A stretch of 64,000 nucleotides of DNA, taken from Eubacteriales bacterium (GTDB taxonomy: Bacteria > Bacillota > Clostridia > Oscillospirales > Acutalibacteraceae). The DNA lies in contig JAQXWS010000038.1 of NCBI GenBank assembly GCA_029225565.1, positions 1 to 64,000 on the forward strand. The letters run 5' to 3'. Shown here piece after piece: positions 22,606-31,434 of the stretch (positions are counted from its first letter, which is position 1; every line of letters starts with the position of its first letter). The translations under genes and the position numbers were made by a program. The notes beneath the pieces were generated by a model. It was not told the origin of the DNA and ran no database searches. It saw only the letters and a list, made by a program, of their open reading frames with translations.

Positions 22606-24080
22606 TATAGAATAATACAAATCAAACCGCTGCAGCCCTCATTGATTACACGCTCAATTGTTTCTCTGAATTTGATTCGCGCATCCTCCGGCATTCTGTT
22701 AAGCTTGTTGTTAAGCCCCTCGTTAACTAAGGAATGTAATGATTTGCCGAATATGTTAGTATTCCAAATGTCAGACGGATTGTTCTCAAATTCCTTTAGC
22801 AGATACATTACCAGCTCTTCACTTTGTGATTCACTGCCTACAATGGGAGCAACCTCGGTGTATGTGTCACATCTTATCATGTGAATGGAGGGTGCATGCG
22901 CCTTTAGTCTGATACCGTATTTACTGCCCTGCTTCATGATTTCCGGCTCGTTAAGAGACAACTCATCCATAGTAGGCATAACTATGCCGTAGCCCTTTTC
23001 TTCCACATCCTGCAATGCCTTGGAAATGCGCAGATATTTGTCCCTGATTACCGACAACTGTGTTATGTTGTTTAGCAGGTCTTGCTCGTTTTTCATCTCG
23101 ATACCGCATTTATCGGACAGCAGGTCGTAAAAATAATCGTTACTGACATCAAGCCTTATACTTATGTTGCCTGTTGACAAATCTACATTAATAAGCCTTG
23201 ATTCGGTAATATCATCATTTTCGGTGAGCGTATCAACAAATTGATATACCGACCTGATATTTGTAACACCTGATGTTGCCGACTTTATTGTGTCTGTAAT
23301 AGATGTTTTTAGCCTGTCGTTGTCGTCCAATGCCTTGAACCAGCATGGCAGGTCGATACCTATTGAGCAAACCGGGAATTCATACAGTATATCAGTGAGT
23401 ATCCGATTAATTTCGTCCACAGTCAATTCCAGGCAATTCACAGGAAGAACGGGCACATTGTATTTTTCTCTCATTGCGGCTGACAGCTCAACAGCCGATG
23501 TGCTTTCCGGCTCAATAGTATTCATAAGAACTACAAAGGGCTTGTTTAGCTCCTTGAGCTCGTAGATAACTCTTTCCTCTGCCTCCTCGTATTCATCGCG
23601 TGGTATGGAACTGATTGAGCCATCAGTGGTAATTACAAGGCCTATTGTAGAATGCTCCTGTATCACCTTTTTTGTACCTATTTCAGCCGCCATATTGAAG
23701 GGTATCTCTTCGTCACTCCATGGAGTCATAACCATTCTTGGCTGGTCGTCCTCTATGTAACCCTCGCTGCTTGGTACAATATAACCCACGCAGTCTATCA
23801 TTCGTACCTTGAGTTTGAGGTTATCCTGCATCTCAATCTCGATAGAATCCTCAGGAATAAATTTTGGCTCGGTAGTCATTATTGTTCTTCCGGCAGATGA
23901 CTGCGGCAGTTCGTCCCTTGCCCTCTCTTTTAGGAATTCGCTGTTAATATTCGGGATAACTAAAGTATCCATAAATCGTTTTATAAAGGTAGATTTTCCT
24001 GTTCTTACAGGACCCACAACACCAATGTAAATATCTCCCTGAGTACGCCGGGAAATATCAGAATAAATATTATTTTTCAT
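22605..24080 (-). CDS. spoIVA: Stage IV sporulation protein A (spore coat ATPase)
   Basis: 491 residues, normal for SpoIVA. The N-terminal P-loop domain has GPVRTGKSTFIKRF near residues 23-36, with further GTPase-like motifs (DCVGY, TTDGS). The C-terminal part carries the conserved membrane-targeting tail. SpoIVA hydrolyses ATP and polymerises around the forespore to form the basement layer of the coat. It lies ten bases downstream of a SPOCS/LysM gene whose C. difficile counterpart, SipL, binds SpoIVA. Clear evidence that the organism belongs to a spore-forming lineage. Confidence 0.96.
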   Translation of the reverse strand: MKNNIYSDISRRTQGDIYIGVVGPVRTGKSTFIKRFMDTLVIPNINSEFLKERARDELPQSSAGRTIMTTEPKFIPEDSIEIEMQDNLKLKVRMIDCVGYIVPSSEGYIEDDQPRMVMTPWSDEEIPFNMAAEIGTKKVIQEHSTIGLVITTDGSISSIPRDEYEEAEERVIYELKELNKPFVVLMNTIEPESTSAVELSAAMREKYNVPVLPVNCLELTVDEINRILTDILYEFPVCSIGIDLPCWFKALDDNDRLKTSITDTIKSATSGVTNIRSVYQFVDTLTENDDITESRLINVDLSTGNISIRLDVSNDYFYDLLSDKCGIEMKNEQDLLNNITQLSVIRDKYLRISKALQDVEEKGYGIVMPTMDELSLNEPEIMKQGSKYGIRLKAHAPSIHMIRCDTYTEVAPIVGSESQSEELVMYLLKEFENNPSDIWNTNIFGKSLHSLVNEGLNNKLNRMPEDARIKFRETIERVINEGCSGLICIIL

Positions 24081-24090
24081 ACTTTCCCTC

Positions 24091-25569
24091 CTATACTCCC
24101 GGAATTAACAGAATTTTGTTACAATCCAACACATCAGATGATAGATTGTTTTCTTTTTGTATCAGTGCTATGTCGGATGAAAAGCATTTTGCAATATTCC
24201 AAACCGATTCGTTTTGCTTTGCAAAATACACCGTAAGTGCAGGATAATCCACAACCTCATCGGCTATATCAAGCTCCGATAACAGATTTACCTCTCGATT
24301 GTTGTAAACAAAAGCATCAACATCCAGTACAGCTCTTACATCAATGCAATTAGCTCCGGATAATGTATAATCAAAGCTGTTTATACTAACGCCGGCAATA
24401 GCTTCGCTATAGTTACCAATACCAAATTGGGTCTGCCCTGTCGTGCTGTAACAGACAACGCTGCCCTCCAAATTGATACACAATACATTGAGGCTGAATT
24501 TCATAACAATCGAGCCGTCACGCACACAATAATCAAGCAGGCACAGCTGACAATTCTTTACCTCGCAAATATCATTGTTAAAGCTAAAAGATATGTTATA
24601 TGTTTCGCTATTCTTTAGTAAGCAGCCGTCGACTGACAAACAGCATTTTTCATATCTGCAATCACAATGATGATTAAGAATATATCCGTCAGTAACAATA
24701 TCCACGCTAGACTTGTGTACAATTGTAGTTGTAATAACAGCGTCGCCATATAATTGAACAATGGAGCTTGAACTGTCGCCGGCATTTTTGGCTTTTGCAT
24801 ACAACGAGCCTATTGCAGCGCAAGGTATCATTATGTCATCCTCGTCAATACCCGGAATTTCCACTATTTTGGACAGCTCAAAGGACTTTTCTGCCGTGTT
24901 TATTAGGTCATCGTCCCCTGAAGTATAATTTATAACACAGCGAATATGTACTTTGATTAACGCTTTGTCTTTAATCATCTTAGTATCAATAACGCTTGCA
25001 TAAGCGCATTGATTAATAATTCGGTTTACAGCGTTGTTAATTTGCATATCCTCGTCAAACTCAATTTTGTTATGGCTGGTGTTAACAACATTTACACAAT
25101 CAACGCTCTCATATTTGAGCCTGGAACCGTTACATGCAGATAGGCATGGTGTGCCGGTCTTGTCATATACCGCAACAGTAATACAATGCGCACAGTGAAT
25201 ATCTATTCTGCGCTGGTTAATAACACGAAAGCCATTGTATTTGTCGCATATTTCGGCTGAGGCAAAAGCGGATTGTGATATTCCCTCCACATCTACAGTC
25301 TTATTGAAATTTTCCTCAAAATCAGCGTATGACAACACCGATTCTTCGTTATAATATGTCAAATTTAACTGTATTTTGCCATTGATTACAACACAATTTT
25401 CTGCCACATCAATACCGGTGATATATCCATGACAGCTGCACTTCACCACCCTATATATATCGCTGGAGAATTGCTGCAATGTTTCCTGAAAATCATTTTC
25501 GATTTCCACATTCTTTTTGCATACAAGACTGTTTTTTTCCAGGCATGAATATTTTTTATCAAAATCCAT
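24091..25569 (-). CDS. sipL: SPOCS (DUF3794) and LysM protein, SipL-like spore morphogenesis factor
   Basis: 492 residues from ATG 25569 behind AAAGGAGC (the track's extended start has no such site). The N-terminal and central parts match SPOCS/DUF3794 domains, rich in Cys and beta strands. The last 45 residues form a LysM domain (VYFAKQNESVWNIAKCF...LLIPGV). SipL of C. difficile has this architecture and interacts with SpoIVA through its LysM domain. Here it is directly upstream of spoIVA with a 10 bp gap, so cotranscription is very likely. It has an unusually high number of Cys for a cytosolic clostridial protein. Gene symbol by architecture and context. Confidence 0.85.
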   Translation of the reverse strand: MDFDKKYSCLEKNSLVCKKNVEIENDFQETLQQFSSDIYRVVKCSCHGYITGIDVAENCVVINGKIQLNLTYYNEESVLSYADFEENFNKTVDVEGISQSAFASAEICDKYNGFRVINQRRIDIHCAHCITVAVYDKTGTPCLSACNGSRLKYESVDCVNVVNTSHNKIEFDEDMQINNAVNRIINQCAYASVIDTKMIKDKALIKVHIRCVINYTSGDDDLINTAEKSFELSKIVEIPGIDEDDIMIPCAAIGSLYAKAKNAGDSSSSIVQLYGDAVITTTIVHKSSVDIVTDGYILNHHCDCRYEKCCLSVDGCLLKNSETYNISFSFNNDICEVKNCQLCLLDYCVRDGSIVMKFSLNVLCINLEGSVVCYSTTGQTQFGIGNYSEAIAGVSINSFDYTLSGANCIDVRAVLDVDAFVYNNREVNLLSELDIADEVVDYPALTVYFAKQNESVWNIAKCFSSDIALIQKENNLSSDVLDCNKILLIPGV

Positions 25570-25630
25570 AGCTTTGCTCCTTTCTGTTACAATTAAACTT
25601 ATGCACAAAGGAGTTGTTATATGCAAAAAA

Positions 25631-25652
25631 GATGGCAGATTTCTCTGCCACC
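25631..25652 (-). terminator. Terminator of the sigma/anti-sigma operon
   Basis: Minus strand GGTGGCAGA-GAAA-TCTGCCATC followed by TTTTTTTGC, just after the stop codon. Confidence 0.8.
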
Positions 25653-25656
25653 TATA

Positions 25657-26610
25657 TTAATCAGCAAAGTGCATATATCCATCTCTGTCAAAATATAGAT
25701 TTACACATCCTGATTGTATTGTACCGTCATTATATTCCACAGTAAATGTGACTGTGTCCTTTATTTCGGACAAATCGAAATTTATATCATTGCCGATAGC
25801 TTCATAAAGTTGATAGTTTGGCTTCCATCTTAGGTCATACCCGTAATTAACCCTATGCTCAATCCCGCTTTCAAACATCTTGCTGTCCTGACTTTTGCGC
25901 AATTCGTCACCGCTGATAATTATTTCTTTGCCGTGCACTTGCTTAATGTCGAAGGTTTCATTATTTGCCTCGGAGTCATAATAGGCAATATACATTTCTC
26001 CATATTCGCTATAATTGTTTACAGTCAATTTTTTAACATTGGTATAATCCTTTAAGTTAATCGCTATCTCTCCGCCGTGGATTTCATAAAGGACGGCGGT
26101 TTCTTTTCCGTTACTGTCAAAAAGGACCTCCCTGCTTTTTCCAACGGAAGCGCCGTATCCGTCAGCAGCAATACTCTCTGCCTCAGCTTGAATTTTTGCC
26201 CAATCATTTTTATACAGTTTTTTTAGATTTTCAACTGCCCCCTTGTCATTTATATCTGCAAAATGAATAGCATAAAAGACTTTTTGTTTATTCTGTGAGC
26301 CGACTTTCGACTCAAATTCATCCGCTTCTTTGTATTCACCGGCGTATGCAACCATTACAGACAAGGGCTTGGCTGCCGCAACCTGTGATGAATCGTACGG
26401 TAACGCTATGTCCTGTTTGTGAGTAATTTGATTAAGTCCATAGCCCGAACCTATCAGCACAGCCAATGCAAGTGTTGCTGATGCGATTCGCTTTAATACA
26501 ACATTTTTATTATTTCTCTTATCAACCGTCATATCAAAAATCCTTTCTAACGCTTCATCCGAGTGATGGACACCTGACATAGCATCCTTGTATTTATTTC
26601 TATTACTCAT
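25657..26610 (-). CDS. Probable membrane anti-sigma factor / DUF4179-like protein
   Basis: 317 residues. A cytoplasmic N-terminus of about 40 residues includes HHSDEALERIFDMTVD, a pattern seen in clostridial anti-sigma factors. One membrane helix follows (ASATLALAVLIGSGYGL, near 45-61), then a 250-residue external domain resembling DUF4179. Its start overlaps the ECF sigma gene stop by 8 bp. The expected role is to hold the sigma factor at the membrane until an envelope signal releases it; this is inferred from position and topology. Confidence 0.75.
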   Translation of the reverse strand: MSNRNKYKDAMSGVHHSDEALERIFDMTVDKRNNKNVVLKRIASATLALAVLIGSGYGLNQITHKQDIALPYDSSQVAAAKPLSVMVAYAGEYKEADEFESKVGSQNKQKVFYAIHFADINDKGAVENLKKLYKNDWAKIQAEAESIAADGYGASVGKSREVLFDSNGKETAVLYEIHGGEIAINLKDYTNVKKLTVNNYSEYGEMYIAYYDSEANNETFDIKQVHGKEIIISGDELRKSQDSKMFESGIEHRVNYGYDLRWKPNYQLYEAIGNDINFDLSEIKDTVTFTVEYNDGTIQSGCVNLYFDRDGYMHFAD

Positions 26611-27085
26611 TTATCCATTCATCTCCTAATATAGATTTTAGTTGTAGTCTGGCACGATGCAGTCTTGATTTTACTGTTGAAGACTTTGTATTAGTAGCCT
26701 TGGCTATATCATCAATTTTCATATCCTCGTAGTAAAACAGGTGAACTGCCAACCGTTCCTTTGGCGGTAATGTGGCAACTGCTCTGAATACATCAAAGTC
26801 AACATCAGTATCAAAAGTATACAACTCCTTTGCTTCATCCAAGGATACACTGTGTTTTACAAACGGCAGCCTAAAATGGTCCTTACACTTGTGAACACAA
26901 GTTACGGTCAGCCATTTGTCAATATGTTCATTATCGTTGAACACCTTGTTTGTTTTCCATAATTTGAGTAGAGTATCCTGCATTACATCCTCGGCGTCAT
27001 AATGATTTTGTAAATAAGACAAAGCAATTAGGTAAAGCCTGTTGCTGTTACGCTTTACTGCGCTTATGTATTCGTCATTTGTCAT
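26603..27085 (-). CDS. ECF-type RNA polymerase sigma factor
   Basis: 160 residues with region 2 (LIALSYLQNHYDAEDVMQDTLLKLW, near 18-42) and region 4 helix-turn-helix (LPPKERLAVHLFYYEDMKIDDIAKATN...VKSRLHRAR). This is the minimal two-domain ECF layout. The upstream region shows an ECF-type promoter (GCAACCTTTT with a downstream TATATAG), suggesting autoregulation. It is followed in overlap by the presumed anti-sigma gene. AAGGCGGTG precedes the ATG. Confidence 0.92.
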   Translation of the reverse strand: MTNDEYISAVKRNSNRLYLIALSYLQNHYDAEDVMQDTLLKLWKTNKVFNDNEHIDKWLTVTCVHKCKDHFRLPFVKHSVSLDEAKELYTFDTDVDFDVFRAVATLPPKERLAVHLFYYEDMKIDDIAKATNTKSSTVKSRLHRARLQLKSILGDEWINE

Positions 27086-27116
27086 ACTGTCACCGCCTTA
27101 CGAAAGGTCCTTTCAT

Positions 27117-27148
27117 CTATATAGCGATACAAGACTGTAAAAGGTTGC
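27117..27148 (-). promoter_or_regulatory. Putative autoregulated ECF promoter
   Basis: On the minus strand GCAACCTTTT, about 15-16 bases, then CGCTATATAG. The AACCTTTT -35 resembles promoters recognised by clostridial ECF sigma factors rather than SigA. It lies about 30-60 bases upstream of the sigma gene. Confidence 0.6.
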
Positions 27149-27165
27149 ATTTTTTTTAAAATAAA

Positions 27166-27187
27166 ACACCCTGCATTAGCAAGGTGT
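27166..27187 (-). terminator. Terminator of the tig-clpP-clpX region
   Basis: Minus strand ACACCTTGC-TAAT-GCAGGGTGT followed by TTTATTTT. Confidence 0.75.
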
Positions 27188-27198
27188 AATATCATTGG

Positions 27199-28476
27199 TT
27201 ATGCCTCCATAATATCCTTTGCATTAAGGGTGGTAGGCTTTCTTTTTTTGTTTGTTCTAATCAAAGGCTTTTCGTCATTCTTGACGCAATCCTCGGTAAC
27301 AACAATTTTTTCTATTGTGTAATCGGACGGCACCTCGAACATCAGGTCATTGAGTACACTCTCGAACACACTGCGCAAGCCTCTGGCGCCGGTCTTACGC
27401 TCCAGTGTTACATCGGCCATTGCTGCCAAAGCCTCATCACGGAACTCCAGTTGAACATTGTCCATCTCAAACAGCTTTGTATATTGCTTGACAATGGAAT
27501 TCTTTGGCTCGGTCATAATTCGTACCAGTGCGTCCTTGTCAAGCTCGTCAAGAACGGTAACAACCGGTATTCTGCCAATAAGCTCAGGTATAAGTCCGTA
27601 CTTGACTAAGTCGTGCTGAACAACATGCTTCATAATATCGGACTTTTCTACCTTGTTTTTGTCAAGGTCCGAGCCGAATCCGAGAGAATTCTTGCCCAAT
27701 CTCTTCTCAATTATCTTTTCTATTCCATCAAAAGCGCCGCCGCAAATAAACAGTATGTTGGTGGTGTCAATCTGGATAAAATCCTGTTGCGGGTGCTTGC
27801 GTCCTCCTCCGGGCGGTACATTGGATACGGTACCCTCCAGAATTTTAAGCAACGCCTGTTGTACACCCTCACCGCTTACATCACGGGTGATAGAGCGATT
27901 TTCGCTCTTACGACTAATCTTGTCAATTTCGTCAACATAGATTATACCACGCTGAGCCTTTTCTATATCAAAGTCGGCGGCCTGAATAAGTCTGAGGAGT
28001 ATATTCTCAACATCCTCGCCCACATAACCTGCCTCTGTGAGAGTGGTGGCGTCAGCAATTGCAAACGGTACATCAAGAATTTTTGCCAATGTCTGTGCAA
28101 GCATGGTTTTGCCCACACCGGTAGGTCCCAGCAACAAAATATTACTCTTTTGCAGTTCAACATCGCCGTCGTTACCGTAAAGAATACGCTTATAATGATT
28201 ATATACAGCTACGGAAAGTGCCTTCTTTGCCATATCCTGACCGATAACATACTCGTCCAGCTTCGCTTTTATTTCCATAGGCTTAGGTATAACCATATCT
28301 GAAATATCGGTACCGGTAGGATGCGGCGTTGCTTCGCTGATTAATTCGTTACAAAGAGCAATACATTCGTCACAAATAAACACGCCCGGCCCCTCAATAA
28401 GCTTGTGAACCATGGATTCGCTCTTGCCGCAAAAAGAACATCTTGCAACGATTGATGTGCTGTCATCCCTTGCCAT
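27199..28476 (-). CDS. clpX: ATP-dependent Clp protease ATP-binding subunit ClpX
   Basis: 425 residues. The N-terminal zinc-binding domain has CSFCGKSE and CDECI (residues 13-40). The AAA+ domain has Walker [13 protein letters not shown] near 118, Walker [10 protein letters not shown], and a ClpP-docking loop of the form LGFG (NSLGFGSD). ClpX unfolds tagged substrates and feeds them to ClpP. It lies 11 bp after clpP in the usual tig-clpP-clpX order. Confidence 0.97.
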   Translation of the reverse strand: MARDDSTSIVARCSFCGKSESMVHKLIEGPGVFICDECIALCNELISEATPHPTGTDISDMVIPKPMEIKAKLDEYVIGQDMAKKALSVAVYNHYKRILYGNDGDVELQKSNILLLGPTGVGKTMLAQTLAKILDVPFAIADATTLTEAGYVGEDVENILLRLIQAADFDIEKAQRGIIYVDEIDKISRKSENRSITRDVSGEGVQQALLKILEGTVSNVPPGGGRKHPQQDFIQIDTTNILFICGGAFDGIEKIIEKRLGKNSLGFGSDLDKNKVEKSDIMKHVVQHDLVKYGLIPELIGRIPVVTVLDELDKDALVRIMTEPKNSIVKQYTKLFEMDNVQLEFRDEALAAMADVTLERKTGARGLRSVFESVLNDLMFEVPSDYTIEKIVVTEDCVKNDEKPLIRTNKKRKPTTLNAKDIMEA

Positions 28477-28487
28477 TTAGCAAACTC

Positions 28488-29078
28488 CTATCTCTTGTCG
28501 ATTACTTTGTCAACAAGGCCATATTCCATAGCCTCCTGGGCTGACATCCAGTTGTCACGGTCGGTATCCTTAACCAAAGTTTCGTAATCCTTTGCGCAGT
28601 TTTCTGCAAGAATACGATTCAGCTTTTCCTTGGTTTTGACCAGGTTCTTTGCTGCAATTTCTACATCGGTTGCCTGACCTGTGATACCGCTGCCACCAAC
28701 CAAAGGCTGGTGAATAAGAATCTCGCTGTTAGGCAGGGCGATTCTCTTGCCCTTTGTACCGCTGGACAGTAAGAATGCGCCCATGCTTGCAGCCATACCG
28801 ACACATATTGTTGATACATCGCACTTGATGTAATTCATGGTGTCGTAAATTGCAAGTCCTGCGGTAACAGAGCCACCGGGAGAGTTAATGTACAGCGAAA
28901 TATCCTTTTCGCTGTCCTGGCTCTCAAGGAATAACAGCTGTGCAACAACAAGTGATGCAGTCTGGTCATTCACTTCATCAGAAAGGACAATAATTCTATC
29001 TGATAAAAGCCTTGAAAAAATATCAACACTGCGCTCGCCGGAACTTGATTGTTCAATTACATAAGGCATTGAAGCCAT
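28488..29078 (-). CDS. clpP: ATP-dependent Clp protease proteolytic subunit
   Basis: 196 residues from ATG 29078 ([10 protein letters not shown]); the GTG nine bases upstream is too close to the AAGGA site. The catalytic triad is visible: Ser in [11 protein letters not shown] near 100, His in ILIHQPLVG near 125, and Asp in [10 protein letters not shown] near 174. Forms the barrel-shaped peptidase used by ClpX and the ClpE-like unfoldase. It lies 39 bp after tig. Confidence 0.97.
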   Translation of the reverse strand: MASMPYVIEQSSSGERSVDIFSRLLSDRIIVLSDEVNDQTASLVVAQLLFLESQDSEKDISLYINSPGGSVTAGLAIYDTMNYIKCDVSTICVGMAASMGAFLLSSGTKGKRIALPNSEILIHQPLVGGSGITGQATDVEIAAKNLVKTKEKLNRILAENCAKDYETLVKDTDRDNWMSAQEAMEYGLVDKVIDKR

Positions 29079-29117
29079 ATAAATCACTATCCTTTTTTAT
29101 AATCTGTTGGTAATATC

Positions 29118-30398
29118 TTACGCTTTCTTTGCGTTTTCTACTACAAAGTCGATTGCTTTCTTTGTAACAATATCCTTGGAAAGCTGTGAGGCAGGTACAG
29201 CTGCCTTAATCTGGTCAGCCTCCATATTGTACTGCTCTGCAAGCTTTGCAACCTCAGCATCGATTTCTTCATCAGATGCCTCAATCTTTTCTGCCTTAAC
29301 AATAGCATCAAGTGCGATTGATACAAGTACCTGCTTCTTTGCGCCCTCAAGAAACTGCTCTCTGAACTGCTCCATGGTCTGGCCAAGATACTGAAGATAC
29401 ATATTGAGGTCAATGCCCTGCATCTGGAGTCTGTAGCTGTAATCCTGAATCATCTCGTCACACTTCTGTGTGTTCATGCACTCAGGCACCTCAACCTCCA
29501 TACCCTCAACAACCTGGTCGATAAGCTGGTTTTCAAAGTCGATGTCAGCATCCTTTTGCTTTTTATCTGCGATTTGCTTTTTAATATCTTCCTTTAATTC
29601 GTCAAGAGTGTCAAACTCGGATACATCCTTTGCAAACTCGTCATCCAGAACAGGAAGCTCTTTAGCTTTAATCTCGTGGATTTTGCACTTAAATACAGCG
29701 TCCTTGCCTGCAAGTGAAGGCTCATACTCCTCCGGGAATGTAACATTTACATCAAATTCCTCATCAACCTTGTGGCCTGCCACCTGCTCCTCAAAGCCGG
29801 GAATAAAGCTGTTTGAGCCAAGCTCAAGAGGATAATTCTCACCCTTGCCACCGTCAAACGCAACGCCGTCAACAAAGCCCTCAAAGTCAATCTCTGCTGT
29901 GTCGCCCATCTCTGCGGCTCTGTCCTCAACAATGATAAGTCTGCTGTTGCGATCCTGCATATTCTTAAGTTCCTCAGCAACATTCTCATCAGTTGCCTCG
30001 GTATCCATCATAGTTGCCTTTAAGCCCTTGTATTTTCCAAGCTTAACCTCGGGGTAAGTGGTTACCTTCATTTTCATTTCTACGCCCTCTGCCTTGCTCA
30101 TTACAGGCACATCAAGGTCGTACGGTTGGTCAACAACATTCAGTCCTGCCTCGTCAAATGCCTGCTGAACAGCCTGTGGATAAACAATCTCGAGTGCGTC
30201 CTCAAAGAAAACGCCCTCACCGTAAACCTTTTCTACCATGCCCTGTGTAGCCTTACCCTTACGGAAGCCGGGAAGTTGAATTGACTTTCTCTGCTTCATA
30301 TATGCAGATTTGCAAGCCTCGGTAAAGGTAGCAGAATCAACCGTTACCTCAATCTCGTATGTATTTGTGTCAATTTTATTTGATGATTTAAGTGCCAT
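29118..30398 (-). CDS. tig: Trigger factor chaperone
   Basis: 426 residues with the N-terminal ribosome-binding domain (signature PGFRKGKATQGMVEKVYG near residue 42), a central FKBP-like PPIase domain (GDTAEIDFEGFVDGVAF near 165) and a helical C-terminal chaperone domain. It binds nascent chains at the ribosome exit. GGAGGTCATTACC precedes the ATG, and a good promoter is present at 30449-30477. Confidence 0.97.
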   Translation of the reverse strand: MALKSSNKIDTNTYEIEVTVDSATFTEACKSAYMKQRKSIQLPGFRKGKATQGMVEKVYGEGVFFEDALEIVYPQAVQQAFDEAGLNVVDQPYDLDVPVMSKAEGVEMKMKVTTYPEVKLGKYKGLKATMMDTEATDENVAEELKNMQDRNSRLIIVEDRAAEMGDTAEIDFEGFVDGVAFDGGKGENYPLELGSNSFIPGFEEQVAGHKVDEEFDVNVTFPEEYEPSLAGKDAVFKCKIHEIKAKELPVLDDEFAKDVSEFDTLDELKEDIKKQIADKKQKDADIDFENQLIDQVVEGMEVEVPECMNTQKCDEMIQDYSYRLQMQGIDLNMYLQYLGQTMEQFREQFLEGAKKQVLVSIALDAIVKAEKIEASDEEIDAEVAKLAEQYNMEADQIKAAVPASQLSKDIVTKKAIDFVVENAKKA

Positions 30399-30448
30399 GG
30401 TAATGACCTCCTCATAAAAATATACTGTATTTTTGTCGTCGAGCGTGT

Positions 30449-30477
30449 ATTATAACATAATACGGAAAAAATTACAA
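30449..30477 (-). promoter_or_regulatory. Promoter of tig
   Basis: Minus strand TTGTAA, 17 bp, TATAAT, about 50 bases before the tig start. No CIRCE-like inverted repeat or CtsR-type heptad repeat was noticed. Confidence 0.65.
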
Positions 30478-30484
30478 GCATTAT

Positions 30485-31165
30485 TTAATATATTAACTTA
30501 GGTATAAAGCCTAATTTGTCACAGGAAATCAACTTAAAATCAATTCCGTCAATATTATCCTCAACAGCAAGCCTTGCAGCTACACCGTGAAGATGCCCAT
30601 AATAGCATTTTTTTATACCATATTGACTCAATATATCAACAATTTCCCTGCAACAGCTATTGGTGGTAATCGGCGGATAGTGAAGAAAAACTATCTTATT
30701 GTCGCTTTGGGCAGAATCCAGGGACATTTTGATTCTGCCTACCTCACGGGCCAGAACCTTTTCGTCATGGGGCTCGTCACTATCGAACATCCATCCCCTG
30801 CTTCCGCATACGGATATTCCGTCAATATTGTATGAATTATTGTGCAAAATACTAACGGTATCAAAATTATTATCAGCAATAAAATTATTCATTTTGTTGA
30901 TTGTTGTCCACCAATAATCATGATTACCTTTAAGTATTATCTTTTTGCCGTTAAGCTTGTTAATGAAATCAAAATCCGCATACAACTGTTCAAAATTCAT
31001 TGCCCAGCTTATATCACCGGCTATAACAACAGTATCATCGTCAGTAACAATTCTGTTCCAATTGTTTTCAAGGCGCTCAACATAATCATTCCAGCCGGGA
31101 AACGAATCCATGGGCTTGTTGGTGCCAAAAGATAAATGAGTGTCAGCAATAGCAAATAAAGACAT
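30485..31165 (-). CDS. Metallophosphoesterase
   Basis: 226 residues from ATG 31165 behind AAGGAGATTTT; the track's longer N-terminus reads through the intergenic region. All calcineurin-like motifs are present in order: ADTHLS, GDISWA, GNHDYWW, HYPP and GHLHG. It is predicted to be cytosolic with a dimetal centre; substrate unknown. It is divergent from the DUF1540 gene. No partner genes point to a pathway. Confidence 0.88.
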   Translation of the reverse strand: MSLFAIADTHLSFGTNKPMDSFPGWNDYVERLENNWNRIVTDDDTVVIAGDISWAMNFEQLYADFDFINKLNGKKIILKGNHDYWWTTINKMNNFIADNNFDTVSILHNNSYNIDGISVCGSRGWMFDSDEPHDEKVLAREVGRIKMSLDSAQSDNKIVFLHYPPITTNSCCREIVDILSQYGIKKCYYGHLHGVAARLAVEDNIDGIDFKLISCDKLGFIPKLIY

Positions 31166-31227
31166 AAAATCTCCTTGTATATTTTTATAACAAACAGCAC
31201 AAGATAGTACTGAAGGGAGTGAAACCA

Positions 31228-31395
31228 ATGAAAGAAGAAATCAAAGGAATCTGCTGCGAAGTAAAAAATTGTGTATATCACGATATGTCAAACGGCTGCA
31301 CAGCAGGCGAAATCAAGGTAGGCAGTCAAACAGCAACAAAGTCATACGAGACAAACTGCGAAACCTTTAAATGTAACGAAAACTGTTGTGATTAA
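31228..31395 (+). CDS. DUF1540 domain protein (55 aa, Cys-rich)
   Basis: Not in the ORF track because of its size. Translation from ATG 31228 (behind GAAGGGAGTG) gives MKEEIKGICCEVKNCVYHD, then GCTAGEIKVG and a Cys-rich tail CETFKCNENCCD. The CxxxxCxYH...C.A..I.V pattern is the DUF1540 signature, a small probable metal-binding domain common in spore-forming Clostridia. It is a single-gene unit ending in a bidirectional terminator. Function unknown. Confidence 0.85.
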   Translation: MKEEIKGICCEVKNCVYHDMSNGCTAGEIKVGSQTATKSYETNCETFKCNENCCD

Positions 31396-31405
31396 TAGCA
31401 AAAAT

Positions 31406-31434
31406 GCGGCTCAACCGAGCCGCTATTTTTTTTA
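31406..31434. terminator. Bidirectional terminator between DUF1540 gene and thrC
   Basis: GCGGCTC-AACC-GAGCCGC followed by TATTTTTTTT on the plus side and TTTTGC on the minus side. Confidence 0.8.
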
